Source of the DNA: Lentibacter sp. XHP0401
Lineage (GTDB): Bacteria > Pseudomonadota > Alphaproteobacteria > Rhodobacterales > Rhodobacteraceae
Direction of reading: 5' to 3'
NCBI RefSeq assembly: GCF_025751535.1
Contig: NZ_JAOWLC010000006.1
Coordinates: forward strand, 62,001 to 126,000
Length of the DNA stretch: 64,000 nt
The notes beneath the pieces are model-generated. The model did not search any database. It saw nothing but the letters and a program-made list of their open reading frames with translations, and was not told the DNA's origin. This document shows positions 43,956 through 53,241 of the stretch, piece by piece (position 1 is the stretch's first letter; every line of letters begins with the position of its first letter). The position numbers and the translations under genes are program-made.

Positions 43956-44085
43956 AACAGTTGCAGCGCGCAGTTGCGAGGCCAAGGGTGATCTGGATGT
44001 GAAAGCTCAAGCCCGCATGTGGCGGCTTCCTGCGCAACTCAACGCGCGTTACGAAAATGTTACGCGGGTTTCTCGCATTATTTAC

Positions 44086-44099
44086 CTTACTACCGTAAG
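44086..44099. promoter_or_regulatory. Small palindrome in front of the Lrp gene
   Basis: CTTAC (44086-44090) and GTAAG (44095-44099) form a palindrome with a 4-bp centre only 8 bp before the Lrp start codon, next to two GTTACG words at 44048 and 44059. This could be an autoregulatory site. Short palindromes are common, so support is weak. Confidence 0.3.
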
Positions 44100-44107
44100 C
44101 TCGAAGC

Positions 44108-44563
44108 ATGAGAGACCAAATTGATTCAAAACTTATCACCGCTTTACAGGAAAACGCGCAACTGACCTCGCAAGAACTGGCCGAGCGGCTTGGCCTGTCG
44201 GCCAGTCAGGCGGCACGGCGGCGTCAGAAGCTTGAGGCGAGCGGTGTGATCCGGGGCTATCGGGCCGAGCTGGATGCCGCAGAGCTCGGGCTTGGCGTAC
44301 AGGCGTTTGTGCAGGTGCAGCTGCTCAACCACGACAGGAAAATAACGCAGAGTTTCAACAAATTGATGGTTTCGCAGCCCGAGATTGTCTCGGCTTGGGC
44401 AATGACCGGCGATGCGGACCTGCTGCTGAGGATTTACTCTAAAGATCTTGCCTCGCTAAATGCCCTCATCCATGACATTCTGCTGGCGCACGGGGCGGTG
44501 AGCCGTGTGCACAGCCAGATAGTCATGAACCAGATCAAACAAGACGCGCCGTTGCCAGCTTAA
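44108..44563 (+). CDS. Lrp/AsnC family transcriptional regulator
   Basis: The 151-residue protein has the N-terminal helix-turn-helix (IDSKLITALQENAQLTSQELAERLGLSASQAARRRQKLEASGVI) and a C-terminal RAM effector domain (VQAFVQVQL, WAMTGDADLLLRIYSKDL). Lrp proteins respond to amino acids; the ligand cannot be deduced. Its stop codon overlaps the ATG of the CPA2 antiporter gene by one base, so both are one transcript, which is an uncommon pairing. Confidence 0.92.
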   Translation: MRDQIDSKLITALQENAQLTSQELAERLGLSASQAARRRQKLEASGVIRGYRAELDAAELGLGVQAFVQVQLLNHDRKITQSFNKLMVSQPEIVSAWAMTGDADLLLRIYSKDLASLNALIHDILLAHGAVSRVHSQIVMNQIKQDAPLPA

Positions 44564-46422
44564 TGCACTCAATGCTTTTACTCCCTACGATTTATCTTTT
44601 GGCAGCGGTCATTGCCGTGCCTCTTGCCTCGCGTTTGGGGCTTGGCTCGGTCCTTGGGTATCTCAGTGCTGGCGTGCTGATCGGGCTTATGCCCGGCCTT
44701 GGCGAAGCCACCCGCAGTTTGCAGCATTTTGCCGAATTCGGCGTTGTGATGATGTTGTTTATAGTCGGGCTTGAGCTGACGCCCGGCACCCTTTGGGCGA
44801 TGCGGCACAAGCTTGTCGGGCTGGGCGGTTTGCAAATACTGCTGACGTGCCTTGCGGTGTTTGTTGCCGCCTCGGCCTTTGGACTGGCGTGGCAGACGAG
44901 CCTTGCCATTGGGCTGGTGCTTGCGCTGAGTTCGACTGCTATCGTGCTGCAAACGCTGACGGAAAAGGGACTTGTGCAGACATCCGGGGGGCGCTCTGTT
45001 TTCTCGGTTCTGTTGGCGCAGGACATTGCCGTTATCCCGTTTCTGGCGCTTATTCCCTTGCTGGGTGTGGCAGGGCTTGCCGCGATAAACGCGGATGGCT
45101 CGATTGCGCTGGCCAGCGAAGAGGCTGTTCATGATGCCACTTTATTCGAGAGCCTGCCTGCCTGGGGCGTGACACTCGCCACTCTGGCCACGATTGCTGT
45201 TGTGATTGTGGCGGGCATGTTCCTGAGCAAGCCGCTGTTTCGCTATATTCATGCAACGCGCTTGCGCGAGATGTATACGGCACTTGCCCTGCTGATTGTG
45301 ATTGGCAACGCTTATATCATGACCCTTTTGGGCCTTTCACCTGCTTTGGGCGCGTTTCTGGCGGGGGTCGTTCTGGCGAACAGCGAGTTTCGCCACGAGC
45401 TTGAGAGCGATATCGAACCTTTTAAAGGCCTGTTGCTGGGGTTGTTCTTCATCACTGTTGGTGCCTCGATCAACTTTGAGGTTCTGACGGCAGAACCCGC
45501 TTTGTTGCTGGGGCTGGCCTGCGGGTTGATTATGTTGAAAGGAAGCGTGCTGTTTGTGCTTGGCTACGGTTTCGGCTTGCGCAAGCGGGAGCTTTGGCTC
45601 TTTACGCTGGCACTGGCACAAGCGGGGGAGTTCGGCTTTGTGCTTGTGTCGTTTGGCGGGCAGCAAGGGGTGTTTGGTGACTCTCTTGGCAACCGTCTGA
45701 ACCTGATTATCACCCTGTCGATGCTTATGACGCCGATGTTGTTTCTGGCGTATGATTTTGTCTCCAACCGTTTTGAAGGCGTAAAACACGTCAGCGAGCC
45801 TGACAAGATCGACAAGCAAGGCGCGGTGATTATTGCCGGAGTGGGCCGCTTCGGGCAGATCGTGAACCGGCTTGTCGAGAGCAGCGGGTTCAAGACCGTG
45901 GTTCTGGACAACAACCTCAAGCGCATCCAGCTGATGCGCAACTTCGGGTATCGCGCATTTTTGGGCGACCCGACACGCCCCGAGCTTTTGCGCGCGGCTG
46001 GCTTGCGCGATGCGGCTGTTCTGGTTGTTTCGCTGGATGATGTGGAAGCAGGATTGCGGCTGGTGCGCCATGCGCGCAAGGAGCGGCCGGATATTCATAT
46101 CATCGCGCGGGCCCGTGACCGCCACCATGTTTTTGCGCTCTATGAGGCCGGAGCTAATGACATTGTGCGCGAGCTTTTTGACAGCTCGTTGCGCGCGGGG
46201 CGCTATGTGCTCGAAAACGTGGGCATGACGGAATATGAAGCGGCCGAGGCCGAGCAGGCGTTTTATGCCCATGACCGTCTGGCGCTGAAGGAACTGGCGG
46301 AGCTTTGGAAGCCCGATCAGGACATGAGCACCAACGAGGCTTATCGCAAGCGCGTGCGCGAGCTGGAGAAAGAGCTGGAACTGTCGCTTCAGGCTTTGGC
46401 CGAGGGCAAGAAGAGCGATTAA
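44563..46422 (+). CDS. Monovalent cation:proton antiporter, CPA2 family with TrkA-N domain (KefB/KefC-like)
   Basis: The 619-residue protein has about 12 membrane spans (1-400) with LALSSTAIVLQTLTEKG and the SPALGAFLAGVVLANSEFRHELESDIEPFKGLLLGLFF signature split across spans 5 and 8-9, then a cytoplasmic RCK/TrkA-N domain (IIAGVGRFGQIVNRLVESSG, near 423) that binds nucleotides, and a short helical tail. KefB/C proteins export potassium under electrophile stress, gated by glutathione; that specific role is inference. It converges with paaX, overlapping by 4 bp. Confidence 0.93.
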   Translation: MHSMLLLPTIYLLAAVIAVPLASRLGLGSVLGYLSAGVLIGLMPGLGEATRSLQHFAEFGVVMMLFIVGLELTPGTLWAMRHKLVGLGGLQILLTCLAVFVAASAFGLAWQTSLAIGLVLALSSTAIVLQTLTEKGLVQTSGGRSVFSVLLAQDIAVIPFLALIPLLGVAGLAAINADGSIALASEEAVHDATLFESLPAWGVTLATLATIAVVIVAGMFLSKPLFRYIHATRLREMYTALALLIVIGNAYIMTLLGLSPALGAFLAGVVLANSEFRHELESDIEPFKGLLLGLFFITVGASINFEVLTAEPALLLGLACGLIMLKGSVLFVLGYGFGLRKRELWLFTLALAQAGEFGFVLVSFGGQQGVFGDSLGNRLNLIITLSMLMTPMLFLAYDFVSNRFEGVKHVSEPDKIDKQGAVIIAGVGRFGQIVNRLVESSGFKTVVLDNNLKRIQLMRNFGYRAFLGDPTRPELLRAAGLRDAAVLVVSLDDVEAGLRLVRHARKERPDIHIIARARDRHHVFALYEAGANDIVRELFDSSLRAGRYVLENVGMTEYEAAEAEQAFYAHDRLALKELAELWKPDQDMSTNEAYRKRVRELEKELELSLQALAEGKKSD

Positions 46423-47195
46423 GCGTTTTGCTGTGCTGCCAGATCAGCCAGCGCCGGGCGTGGGAGCGCTTCAAACACTTGCAACGTAAGCACGCGTGCC
46501 CTGTGGCCAGCCCAATCTGCGCCAAGCAATACTTCGTGCACCTCGGGTTGGCGCAGAACGATGCGGCGCCAGTAGTGTAGCACCAGAAACCGCAGGGCGA
46601 GCCTTGCTTCATCAGTGAGCCCTTTGCCCTCAAGCGCCGGCACGAGAGCATCAAGTGTTTGCTCATAGAGTGCGAACTCTTCAAGGACCTCATCGGTCGT
46701 CAGCGCTGCGCGCATCCACTCGGGCACATCGGCAGCTGGCAGGCTGAGCGGAGCGCCTTCTGCAGGCTTAGCGGACACAAGAATGTTCGGCCCGATAAGG
46801 GCCGTTTTGGCGCGGCCTTCGGCAGCGGCATCTTCGATCAGTTCGATTTGCCAGTCGGCCCCCTGCCCGCTTTGCACATTGCGGTAGATACGCGCGTAGG
46901 CGGCACGGGTGAGCGCCTCGCCTGTTTCAGACAGGTGATAGGCAGAGCGGCGGCCCGTTCTCACGGCCTCAAGCCAGCCGTCCTTGCGCAGGCGATGCAG
47001 CGCGACGCGCAAGGCCTCGGGCTTCACGCCAAAGGGCGCTGTGAGTGCCGCAAGAAGCTGGCTGTCTATCAGGTCGACTTTCGCGGGCGCGATATCGCCA
47101 AAAATAGTCACGATGAGCGACCACGTTTTCAGGGGGCCCTGCGCGTGCAGGGCCGTGAAGGTTGTGTCAAAAAGCTCTGATGCACCCGAGTTCAT
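46419..47195 (-). CDS. paaX: PaaX-family transcriptional regulator
   Basis: PaaX represses phenylacetate catabolism and is released by phenylacetyl-CoA. The 258-residue protein has the N-terminal winged helix with KTWSLIVTIFGDIAPAK and VALHRLRKDGWLEAVRTGRRSAYHLSETG, followed by the PaaX-C dimerisation region ending VLHYWRRIVLRQPEVHEVLLGADWAG. It lies 47 bp downstream of paaZ on the same strand. A second regulator, TetR-type, is encoded at 51886-52482, so the cluster may have two layers of control. Confidence 0.9.
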   Translation of the reverse strand: MNSGASELFDTTFTALHAQGPLKTWSLIVTIFGDIAPAKVDLIDSQLLAALTAPFGVKPEALRVALHRLRKDGWLEAVRTGRRSAYHLSETGEALTRAAYARIYRNVQSGQGADWQIELIEDAAAEGRAKTALIGPNILVSAKPAEGAPLSLPAADVPEWMRAALTTDEVLEEFALYEQTLDALVPALEGKGLTDEARLALRFLVLHYWRRIVLRQPEVHEVLLGADWAGHRARVLTLQVFEALPRPALADLAAQQNA

Positions 47196-47242
47196 GCAAG
47201 AACAGTAGCGCGGGCGCGTCAGGCGTTAAAGGGTATTCCCTG

Positions 47243-49249
47243 TCAAATCGCATTCATGGTGAGGAGTTCATAGCTTGCGCAGGCTTCATCATCCTGATTG
47301 GTCAGGCTGACATGCCAGCGCACCTCGCCGTATTCCTCGTTGCGGGTTGTTTTACGCTTGACGGTGAGCGCAACTTTGATGGCATCACCAGCGACAACCG
47401 GCTTCATGAAGCGCAGGTTATCAAGGCCTGTATTGGCCAAAACCGGCCCTTCGTTGGGCTCCACAAAGAGGCCAGCGGCGAAGCTGATGAGGAGGTAACC
47501 ATGCGCCACACGCCCCGGGAAGAAGGGGTTTCGCGCGGCGGCCTCTTCATCCATGTGGGCATAGAAGGTATCGCCCGTGAAATTGGCGAATGTCTCGATG
47601 TCTTCGAGCGTGATGGTGCGGCTTGCCGTGTGCAGCGTTTCACCCAAGGCAAGCTCGCCAAAGCGGCGGGTGAAGGGGTGTGCGGGGCCGATGGTTTGCG
47701 TGGCCCCCGGAACCCATTTCTGGCCAATGCTTGTGAGCATGTCGGGGCTGCCCTGAATGGCCGTGCGCTGCATGTAGTGCATGACACCGCGGACGCCGCC
47801 CATTTCCTCGCCGCCGCCTGCGCGGCCCGGTCCGCCGTGCACCATATGCGGAAGCGGTGAGCCGTGGCCGGTGCTTTCTTTCATGGAGTGACGGTTGTTG
47901 ATGTAAATGCGCCCGTTCCATGGCGCAGCCTCGGCAACGAAGGATGAAGCGATATCGGCATCTGCGGTGATGAGCGAGGTGACAAGACTACCCTCGCCTT
48001 TCGCCACAAGCGAAGCCGCGTGAGCCAGATCGCGGTAGCCCATAACGGTGCTGACGGGGCCGAAAGCCTCGGTTGCGTGCACCTCTGTGGCGGTGTCGGG
48101 GTTTTCGCAATGCAGGAGCACGGGGGAGACGAATGCGCCCTCTGTTGGAACGCGGGCCTCGTCGCGCCATACGATCTTGCTCTCGGTGGCGAGCTTGTCG
48201 ATCATCGCCAAGACATCGCGTTTCTGGCTGGCACTGACGAGCGCGCCCATCTTCGTGCCCTCTTCGCGCGGATCGCCGATTGTGAGGGTGTCGAGCTTGG
48301 CGGAGATCGCTTTTGTGACAGCCTCAACCTGCGCTTCGGGAACCATGATGCGGCGGATCGCGGTGCACTTCTGGCCTGCCTTGGCGGTCATCTCGCGGGT
48401 GACTTCCTTGATGAAGAGGTCAAACTCTTCCGTCCCGGGGGCGGCATCAGGGCCAAGCACCGAGGCGTTGAGGCTATCTTGCTCGGCGATAAAGCGCGTA
48501 GAGTTTTTGGCGATATTGGGGTGTGAGCGCAGCATGAGCGCGGTTTGCGCGGAGCCTGTGAAGCTGACCACATCCTGAGGGCCGAGGCCTTCGAACAAGT
48601 CGCCCACACCGCCCGAAATGAGCTGCAATGCGCCTTCGGGGAGGATGCCGGACTCGAGCATGATTTTGACCGCGAGCTCGGTGACATAGGCTGTCGAGCT
48701 TGCGGGCTTCACAATCGCGGGGACGCCTGCGAGGAGGGTTGGTGCGAGCTTTTCCAGCATGCCCCAGACGGGAAAGTTGAAGGCGTTGATATGAACGCCG
48801 ACACCGCGCAGGGGCGTGCAGATGTGCTGGCCCATAAAGGTGCCGTGGCGGGAAAGCTGCTCCAGCTCGCCATCGACATAGACATGTGCTTCAGGCAACT
48901 CGCGGCGACCTTTGGAAGCGAACACAAACATCGTGCCGATGCCGCCGTCGATGTCGATCAGGTGATCTTTTTGCGTGGCGCCGGTGTGAAAGCTGAGATC
49001 ATAGAGCGCTTGTTTGTGCTCGCCGAGGTGCATGGCGAGGGCTTTGACCATCTTGGCGCGCTCGTGGAAATTGAACTTGCGCAGAGCCGGCCCGCCGACT
49101 TCGCGGGCATGGGTGAGCATGGCCAATGTATCGAGCTTGCTTGAGCCGATGCGTGCAAAAGGCGCACCTGTAATGGCGCAGTCCACGTTACGGGCGGCAT
49201 CATCCGGCTGGACCCACTGCCCCACCGCGTAGCTTGCAATCTCTTTCAT
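47243..49249 (-). CDS. paaZ: Bifunctional oxepin-CoA hydrolase / 3-oxo-5,6-dehydrosuberyl-CoA semialdehyde dehydrogenase PaaZ
   Basis: PaaZ opens the oxepin-CoA ring and oxidises the resulting aldehyde. The 668-residue protein has an N-terminal aldehyde dehydrogenase domain (about 1-515) with the Cys nucleophile in [11 protein letters not shown] and a C-terminal MaoC-like hotdog hydratase (about 530-668) with [15 protein letters not shown] and [10 protein letters not shown]. Both domains look complete, so the dead-end tropone-type by-product route needs no explanation from a broken PaaZ. ATG 49249 follows GGGAGATAG; longer frames lack this. Divergent from paaG. Confidence 0.96.
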   Translation of the reverse strand: MKEIASYAVGQWVQPDDAARNVDCAITGAPFARIGSSKLDTLAMLTHAREVGGPALRKFNFHERAKMVKALAMHLGEHKQALYDLSFHTGATQKDHLIDIDGGIGTMFVFASKGRRELPEAHVYVDGELEQLSRHGTFMGQHICTPLRGVGVHINAFNFPVWGMLEKLAPTLLAGVPAIVKPASSTAYVTELAVKIMLESGILPEGALQLISGGVGDLFEGLGPQDVVSFTGSAQTALMLRSHPNIAKNSTRFIAEQDSLNASVLGPDAAPGTEEFDLFIKEVTREMTAKAGQKCTAIRRIMVPEAQVEAVTKAISAKLDTLTIGDPREEGTKMGALVSASQKRDVLAMIDKLATESKIVWRDEARVPTEGAFVSPVLLHCENPDTATEVHATEAFGPVSTVMGYRDLAHAASLVAKGEGSLVTSLITADADIASSFVAEAAPWNGRIYINNRHSMKESTGHGSPLPHMVHGGPGRAGGGEEMGGVRGVMHYMQRTAIQGSPDMLTSIGQKWVPGATQTIGPAHPFTRRFGELALGETLHTASRTITLEDIETFANFTGDTFYAHMDEEAAARNPFFPGRVAHGYLLISFAAGLFVEPNEGPVLANTGLDNLRFMKPVVAGDAIKVALTVKRKTTRNEEYGEVRWHVSLTNQDDEACASYELLTMNAI

Positions 49250-49289
49250 GGCTATCTCCCTTTTCTCATGGTTGCATAATTTATTGACC

Positions 49290-49301
49290 AACCGTTCGGT
49301 T
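49290..49301. promoter_or_regulatory. Candidate operator in the paaZ-paaG divergent promoter
   Basis: The perfect palindrome AACCGTTCGGTT sits in the middle of the 93-bp region between divergent paaZ and paaG. It has the form of TetR-type operators (ACCG-N2-CGGT), which fits the TetR gene in the cluster. A wider inverted repeat, TTGCATAA (49272-49279) and TTATGCAA (49301-49308), overlaps it and may be a second site. Confidence 0.6.
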
Positions 49302-49342
49302 TATGCAAGCTTGATCTTGAACCGAAAGCTTGGGAGGGTGTT

Positions 49343-50128
49343 ATGTCGGATACTATTTTGGTGGTGAAACACCCGCTTTGGCACGAGATTACGCTAAACC
49401 GTGCGGATAAGCTCAACTCTTTTAACGAGGAAATGCACCTTGCTTTGCGCGCAGCTTTGGAAGCTGCGCGAGACGAAGGCGCGCGGGCTGTGCTGCTGAC
49501 GGGTGCGGGGCGCGGCTTTTGTGCGGGGCAGGATCTGGGCGACAGAGACCCCAGCAAGATGGACGGGCCACCCGACCTTGGCGAGACAGTGCGCAGGTTT
49601 TATGCGCCTTTGGTCAATTTGATACGGTCGCTGGAGTTTCCTGTGATCTGCGCCGTCAATGGCGTTGCTGCGGGGGCCGGGGCCAATCTGGCGCTGGCGT
49701 GTGATATGGTTCTGGCCTCGGATAAGGCGAAGTTTATTCAATCGTTCAGCAAGGTTGGCCTGATCCCCGACACGGGCGGGAGCTTTCATTTGCCCCGCCT
49801 TCTTGGAGAGGCGCGTGCCAAGGGACTGGCCTTTACCGCGCAGCCGATGAGCGGACAACAGGCCGAGGACTGGGGCCTCATCTGGAAATGCGTTGAAGAT
49901 GCGCAGCTTATGGACGAGGCGCGCGCGCTGGCGGAGCAGCTTGCGAGCGGGCCGACACTTGGCTTGAGCCTGACCAAAGCGGCCATTCAGGCGGCTGCGG
50001 TGAACACGCTGGAAGAGCAACTCGAGCTTGAGGCAGGCTATATGAAGCGCTGCGGCGAGAGCCATGATTACGCCGAGGGCGTGAGCGCGTTTCTGCAAAA
50101 ACGCGCGCCGGAGTTTAAGGGGAAATGA
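49343..50128 (+). CDS. paaG: 2-(1,2-epoxy-1,2-dihydrophenyl)acetyl-CoA isomerase PaaG
   Basis: PaaG isomerises the ring epoxide to the seven-membered oxepin-CoA. The 261-residue crotonase-fold protein has LTGAGRGFCAGQDLGDRDP (oxyanion loop and PaaG-typical Asp region), AVNGVAAGAGANLALACD, and FSKVGLIPDTGGSFHLPRLLG with the catalytic aspartate. It starts the plus-strand operon paaG-paaI-paaK-tetR and overlaps paaI by 4 bp. Confidence 0.94.
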   Translation: MSDTILVVKHPLWHEITLNRADKLNSFNEEMHLALRAALEAARDEGARAVLLTGAGRGFCAGQDLGDRDPSKMDGPPDLGETVRRFYAPLVNLIRSLEFPVICAVNGVAAGAGANLALACDMVLASDKAKFIQSFSKVGLIPDTGGSFHLPRLLGEARAKGLAFTAQPMSGQQAEDWGLIWKCVEDAQLMDEARALAEQLASGPTLGLSLTKAAIQAAAVNTLEEQLELEAGYMKRCGESHDYAEGVSAFLQKRAPEFKGK

Positions 50129-50574
50129 GCATGACACCGAAGGAACGCGCCGAACGCTCGGCTGCGGCGATGTGGGACGGCGACAAAGCCTCCGAGTGGA
50201 TCGGGATGGAGCTTGTGAGCGTGGATGAAGGCGTGGCTGTGCTTGAGATGACGGTGCAGAAGCATCACACCAACGGCCACAAAACCTGCCACGGCGGGGT
50301 GAGTTTTATGCTGGCGGACAGCGCTTTTGCCTTTGCGTGTAACTCGCGCAACCAGAACACTGTCGGGCAGCACACGTTTATGAGCTATCTTGCGCCGGGC
50401 TTTGAGGGCGACCGTTTGCGCGCCGAGGCGCAGGAAGTGTCCCTGACAGGGCGCAGCGGGATATATGATGTGGTTGTGAGCAACCAAAAGGGAGAGGTGC
50501 TTTGCGAGTTTCGCGGCATTTCACGCGCCGTTGCCGGCACATTGTTTGACGAATCTGAGGGAGAAAAACGATGA
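50125..50574 (+). CDS. paaI: Hydroxyphenylacetyl-CoA thioesterase PaaI
   Basis: PaaI hydrolyses dead-end CoA thioesters of the phenylacetate pathway and frees CoA. The 149-residue hotdog protein has KTCHGGVSFMLADSAFAFACNS, which carries the catalytic Asp and the dimer helix, and SLTGRSGIYDVVV near the end. Its start overlaps paaG and its end overlaps paaK by 4 bp each, so the three are translationally coupled. Confidence 0.94.
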   Translation: MSMTPKERAERSAAAMWDGDKASEWIGMELVSVDEGVAVLEMTVQKHHTNGHKTCHGGVSFMLADSAFAFACNSRNQNTVGQHTFMSYLAPGFEGDRLRAEAQEVSLTGRSGIYDVVVSNQKGEVLCEFRGISRAVAGTLFDESEGEKR

Positions 50575-51881
50575 AAGACCTGACACCGAAGAAGAGCGAT
50601 CTGGACCCGATCGAGATTGCCTCGCGGGACGAGATTATGGCGTTGCAGCTTGAGCGGATGAAGACCACGCTGAAGAGCGCTTATGACAACGTCCCTATGT
50701 ATAAAGAGCGCTTTGATGCCGCCGGGGTTAACCCTGACGATCTGAAAAGCCTGAGCGATCTGGCGAAGTTTCCGTTTACTTACAAAGACGATCTGCGCGC
50801 CAACTATCCCTTCGGGCTTGCTGCTGTGCCACGCGAGGAACTTGTGCGTATTCATGCCTCATCGGGCACAACGGGCAAGCCGACCGTGGTTGTTTACACG
50901 CAGAACGATATTGATGTCTGGGCAGAAGTTGTGGCGCGCAGCTTGCGCGCCTCGGGGCTTAAACGCGGTGATACGGTGCACAATGCTTACGGCTATGGCC
51001 TGTTTACCGGCGGGCTTGGTGCGCATTATGGTATCGAGCGTTTGGGCGCGACTGTTGTGCCTATGGGCGGCGGACAGACTGAAAAGCAGGTTGGCCTCAT
51101 CACCGATTTCAAGCCGCAGGGGATTATGGTGACACCCTCTTATATGCTCAATATCCTTGAGGGCTTTCACAAGGCAGGGATCGACCCGCGCAAGAGCAGC
51201 CTTGATGTGGGCGTCTTTGGCGCGGAGCCTTGGACGAACGCCATGCGGCTTGAGGTAGAAGCGGCCTTTGATATGCATGCTGTTGATATTTATGGGCTTT
51301 CCGAGATTATGGGGCCAGGTGTGGCCAATGAATGTGTGGAAACCAAAGACGGGCTGCACATTTGGGAGGATCACTTCTACCCCGAAGTCATCAACCCCGT
51401 CACAGGCGAAGTGCTGCCTGATGGAGAGGAAGGCGAGCTTGTGTTTACCACCCTCACCAAGACAGGGATGCCGATGATCCGCTACCGCACACGCGACCTT
51501 ACCCGTCTGATGCCGGGCACGGCGCGCTCAATGCGGCGGATGCAGAAGATCACCGGACGCAGCGACGATATGATCATCCTGCGCGGTGTGAATGTCTTTC
51601 CGACGCAGATCGAGGAGCAGGTTATGGCCACAGGCGGGCTTGCGCCCTACTTCCAGATCGAGCTGTATAAATCGGGCCGAATGGATGCGATGCGGGTGTT
51701 TGTGGAAGCCAACCCCGATGCCGCCGACAACCTTTCGCGCACAGCGGCGCAGCGAATGTTGACCAAGCATATCAAGGATATGGTGGGCGTGAGCACCGAG
51801 GTGATTGTGGGGGATCCCGGCTCGGTCGAGCGCTCGCAAGGCAAGGCCGTGCGCGTAGTCGATAACCGCGACAAGGGGTAA
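50571..51881 (+). CDS. paaK: Phenylacetate-CoA ligase PaaK
   Basis: PaaK activates phenylacetate to phenylacetyl-CoA with ATP, the entry step of the pathway. The 436-residue adenylate-forming enzyme has SSGTTGKPTVVVYT (P-loop), AYGYGLFTGGLGAHYG, the YGLSEIMGPGVA motif and TKTGMPMIRYRTRDLT with the AMP-binding Asp and hinge. Length and motifs are standard. It ends 4 bp before the TetR gene. Confidence 0.95.
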   Translation: MKDLTPKKSDLDPIEIASRDEIMALQLERMKTTLKSAYDNVPMYKERFDAAGVNPDDLKSLSDLAKFPFTYKDDLRANYPFGLAAVPREELVRIHASSGTTGKPTVVVYTQNDIDVWAEVVARSLRASGLKRGDTVHNAYGYGLFTGGLGAHYGIERLGATVVPMGGGQTEKQVGLITDFKPQGIMVTPSYMLNILEGFHKAGIDPRKSSLDVGVFGAEPWTNAMRLEVEAAFDMHAVDIYGLSEIMGPGVANECVETKDGLHIWEDHFYPEVINPVTGEVLPDGEEGELVFTTLTKTGMPMIRYRTRDLTRLMPGTARSMRRMQKITGRSDDMIILRGVNVFPTQIEEQVMATGGLAPYFQIELYKSGRMDAMRVFVEANPDAADNLSRTAAQRMLTKHIKDMVGVSTEVIVGDPGSVERSQGKAVRVVDNRDKG

Positions 51882-51885
51882 GGCC

Positions 51886-52482
51886 TTGGCACGGACACAA
51901 GCGAAGGACCACGCGGCCAAACAAGAGGCCATTCTGGAAGCGGCGGCGCGGGTGTTTGCCAGCGAGGGGTTTGATCGCGCCTCGATGGCGGCGCTGGCGC
52001 GGGAAGCCGGTATTTCGAAGGCCAATATCTACCACTATTACGACAGCAAGGATGCTTTGCTGTTTGACCTGCTCGACAGTCACCTCAAGGCGCTGCGCGA
52101 CAGGTTGGTGGCCGTGAAACTCGAAGGGTTGAGCCCACCTGAAAAGCTGGCGGCGCTTTGTATCGAAGTGCTTCTGGCCTATCAGGGTGCAGACAATGCC
52201 CACCGTGTGCAAAGCACGGGGATGGACCATCTGCCCGAGGACGAGCGGCAAATTCTCGCGGCGTATCAGCGCGATATGGTGCGGCTTGTCTCAAGCGTTG
52301 TCGCCGAGAATGCGCCCGAGGTGTTTGAACATGACCCGGCCAAGCTGCGCCAGGTGACCATGTCGGTTTTTGGCATGTTGAACTGGCATTACATGTGGAA
52401 CGCGGGCGCGGACGATGCTGCGCGCCGTGCTTATGGCGCGCAGGTGGCCCAACTGACGCTGGGCGGGCTTAAGGCTCTTTAG
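51886..52482 (+). CDS. TetR family regulator of the paa cluster
   Basis: The 198-residue protein has the TetR N-terminal helix-turn-helix (ASEGFDRASMAALAREAGISKANIYHYYDSKDALL) and an all-helical ligand domain. It begins at a TTG four bases after the paaK stop codon and closes that operon. TetR-type PaaR proteins control phenylacetate genes in other proteobacteria; the AACCGTTCGGTT palindrome at 49290-49301 is a fitting target. Its end overlaps the convergent diiron-like gene by 4 bp. Confidence 0.88.
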   Translation: MARTQAKDHAAKQEAILEAAARVFASEGFDRASMAALAREAGISKANIYHYYDSKDALLFDLLDSHLKALRDRLVAVKLEGLSPPEKLAALCIEVLLAYQGADNAHRVQSTGMDHLPEDERQILAAYQRDMVRLVSSVVAENAPEVFEHDPAKLRQVTMSVFGMLNWHYMWNAGADDAARRAYGAQVAQLTLGGLKAL

Positions 52483-53228
52483 GCAGGTGCTGCAAGGCCA
52501 TGCACGGCGAGCGCGGCACTTGCCTTTTTCGCCCATTCGGCCCCCTGCTCTGCTCCGCTGGCGCTGCGCAGGCCTTGGGCTTTGAGCTTGGCGAGTTTGT
52601 CATCCGATGCAGCCGAGAAGCTCGCCGCAACGCGGGGCCACCAATAGGCAACGCTGGCTTCAACTTCGGGGCGTGCATCCCCTTCGACAAGCTTTGCAAC
52701 GCCTTCGGCGGCAAGCTCTGTATGGCGTGCCTCGCGCGGGGCAACTTCGCGCAGGACTTCGGCCAAGGGCTGATAGGAAACCTGCGCCATATCAGCGAGT
52801 TGCACATCAACTGCAAGACCCATGAGCAGGTTCATCACCACGGCATCTGTCCAGCCCGTGAGCGGGTAGTTGAACAGCGCAAGACGCATATCATGCTCAG
52901 AACGGGTTGCGCCGATATCGGCATCACGCGGCAGGCGGGCTGACCACGGGTGATGCCGCTCGTAGCGGGTTGCGTCGGCGCCGAATTCGCTCATCAGGGC
53001 AAGGACGCGCTCGGCGTGATCGGTCTTTTCAAGCACAATCCGCGCGGCGGCGATGCGCTCTTTGATACCCGGGCCTGCGTTGATCACATCGGCAAAACCT
53101 GCGGCGCCAGCGAGTTCGCTGTCTACAAAAGTAGCCATGAGCTTCATCAGCTCGGCGCGGTAGCGCGGCGGCACGTTGCTTGGGTTGCTCAAGACTCCGC
53201 CTTCGGCGAGGTAGCTTTCGATATCCAT
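52479..53228 (-). CDS. Additional PaaA/PaaC-like ferritin-fold protein
   Basis: The 249-residue protein belongs to the phenylacetic acid catabolic (PaaA/PaaC, PF05138-type) ferritin-like family: it has ARIVLEKTDHAERVL and EVAPREARHTELAAEGV, two E-x6-H type half-sites that could hold a diiron or be structural. It is distinct from the paaA and paaC genes downstream in the same operon. ATG 53228 follows AGGAGG. A role as an auxiliary or alternative oxygenase subunit is inference. Confidence 0.82.
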   Translation of the reverse strand: MDIESYLAEGGVLSNPSNVPPRYRAELMKLMATFVDSELAGAAGFADVINAGPGIKERIAAARIVLEKTDHAERVLALMSEFGADATRYERHHPWSARLPRDADIGATRSEHDMRLALFNYPLTGWTDAVVMNLLMGLAVDVQLADMAQVSYQPLAEVLREVAPREARHTELAAEGVAKLVEGDARPEVEASVAYWWPRVAASFSAASDDKLAKLKAQGLRSASGAEQGAEWAKKASAALAVHGLAAPA

Positions 53229-53241
53229 TTGGGCCTCCTGA

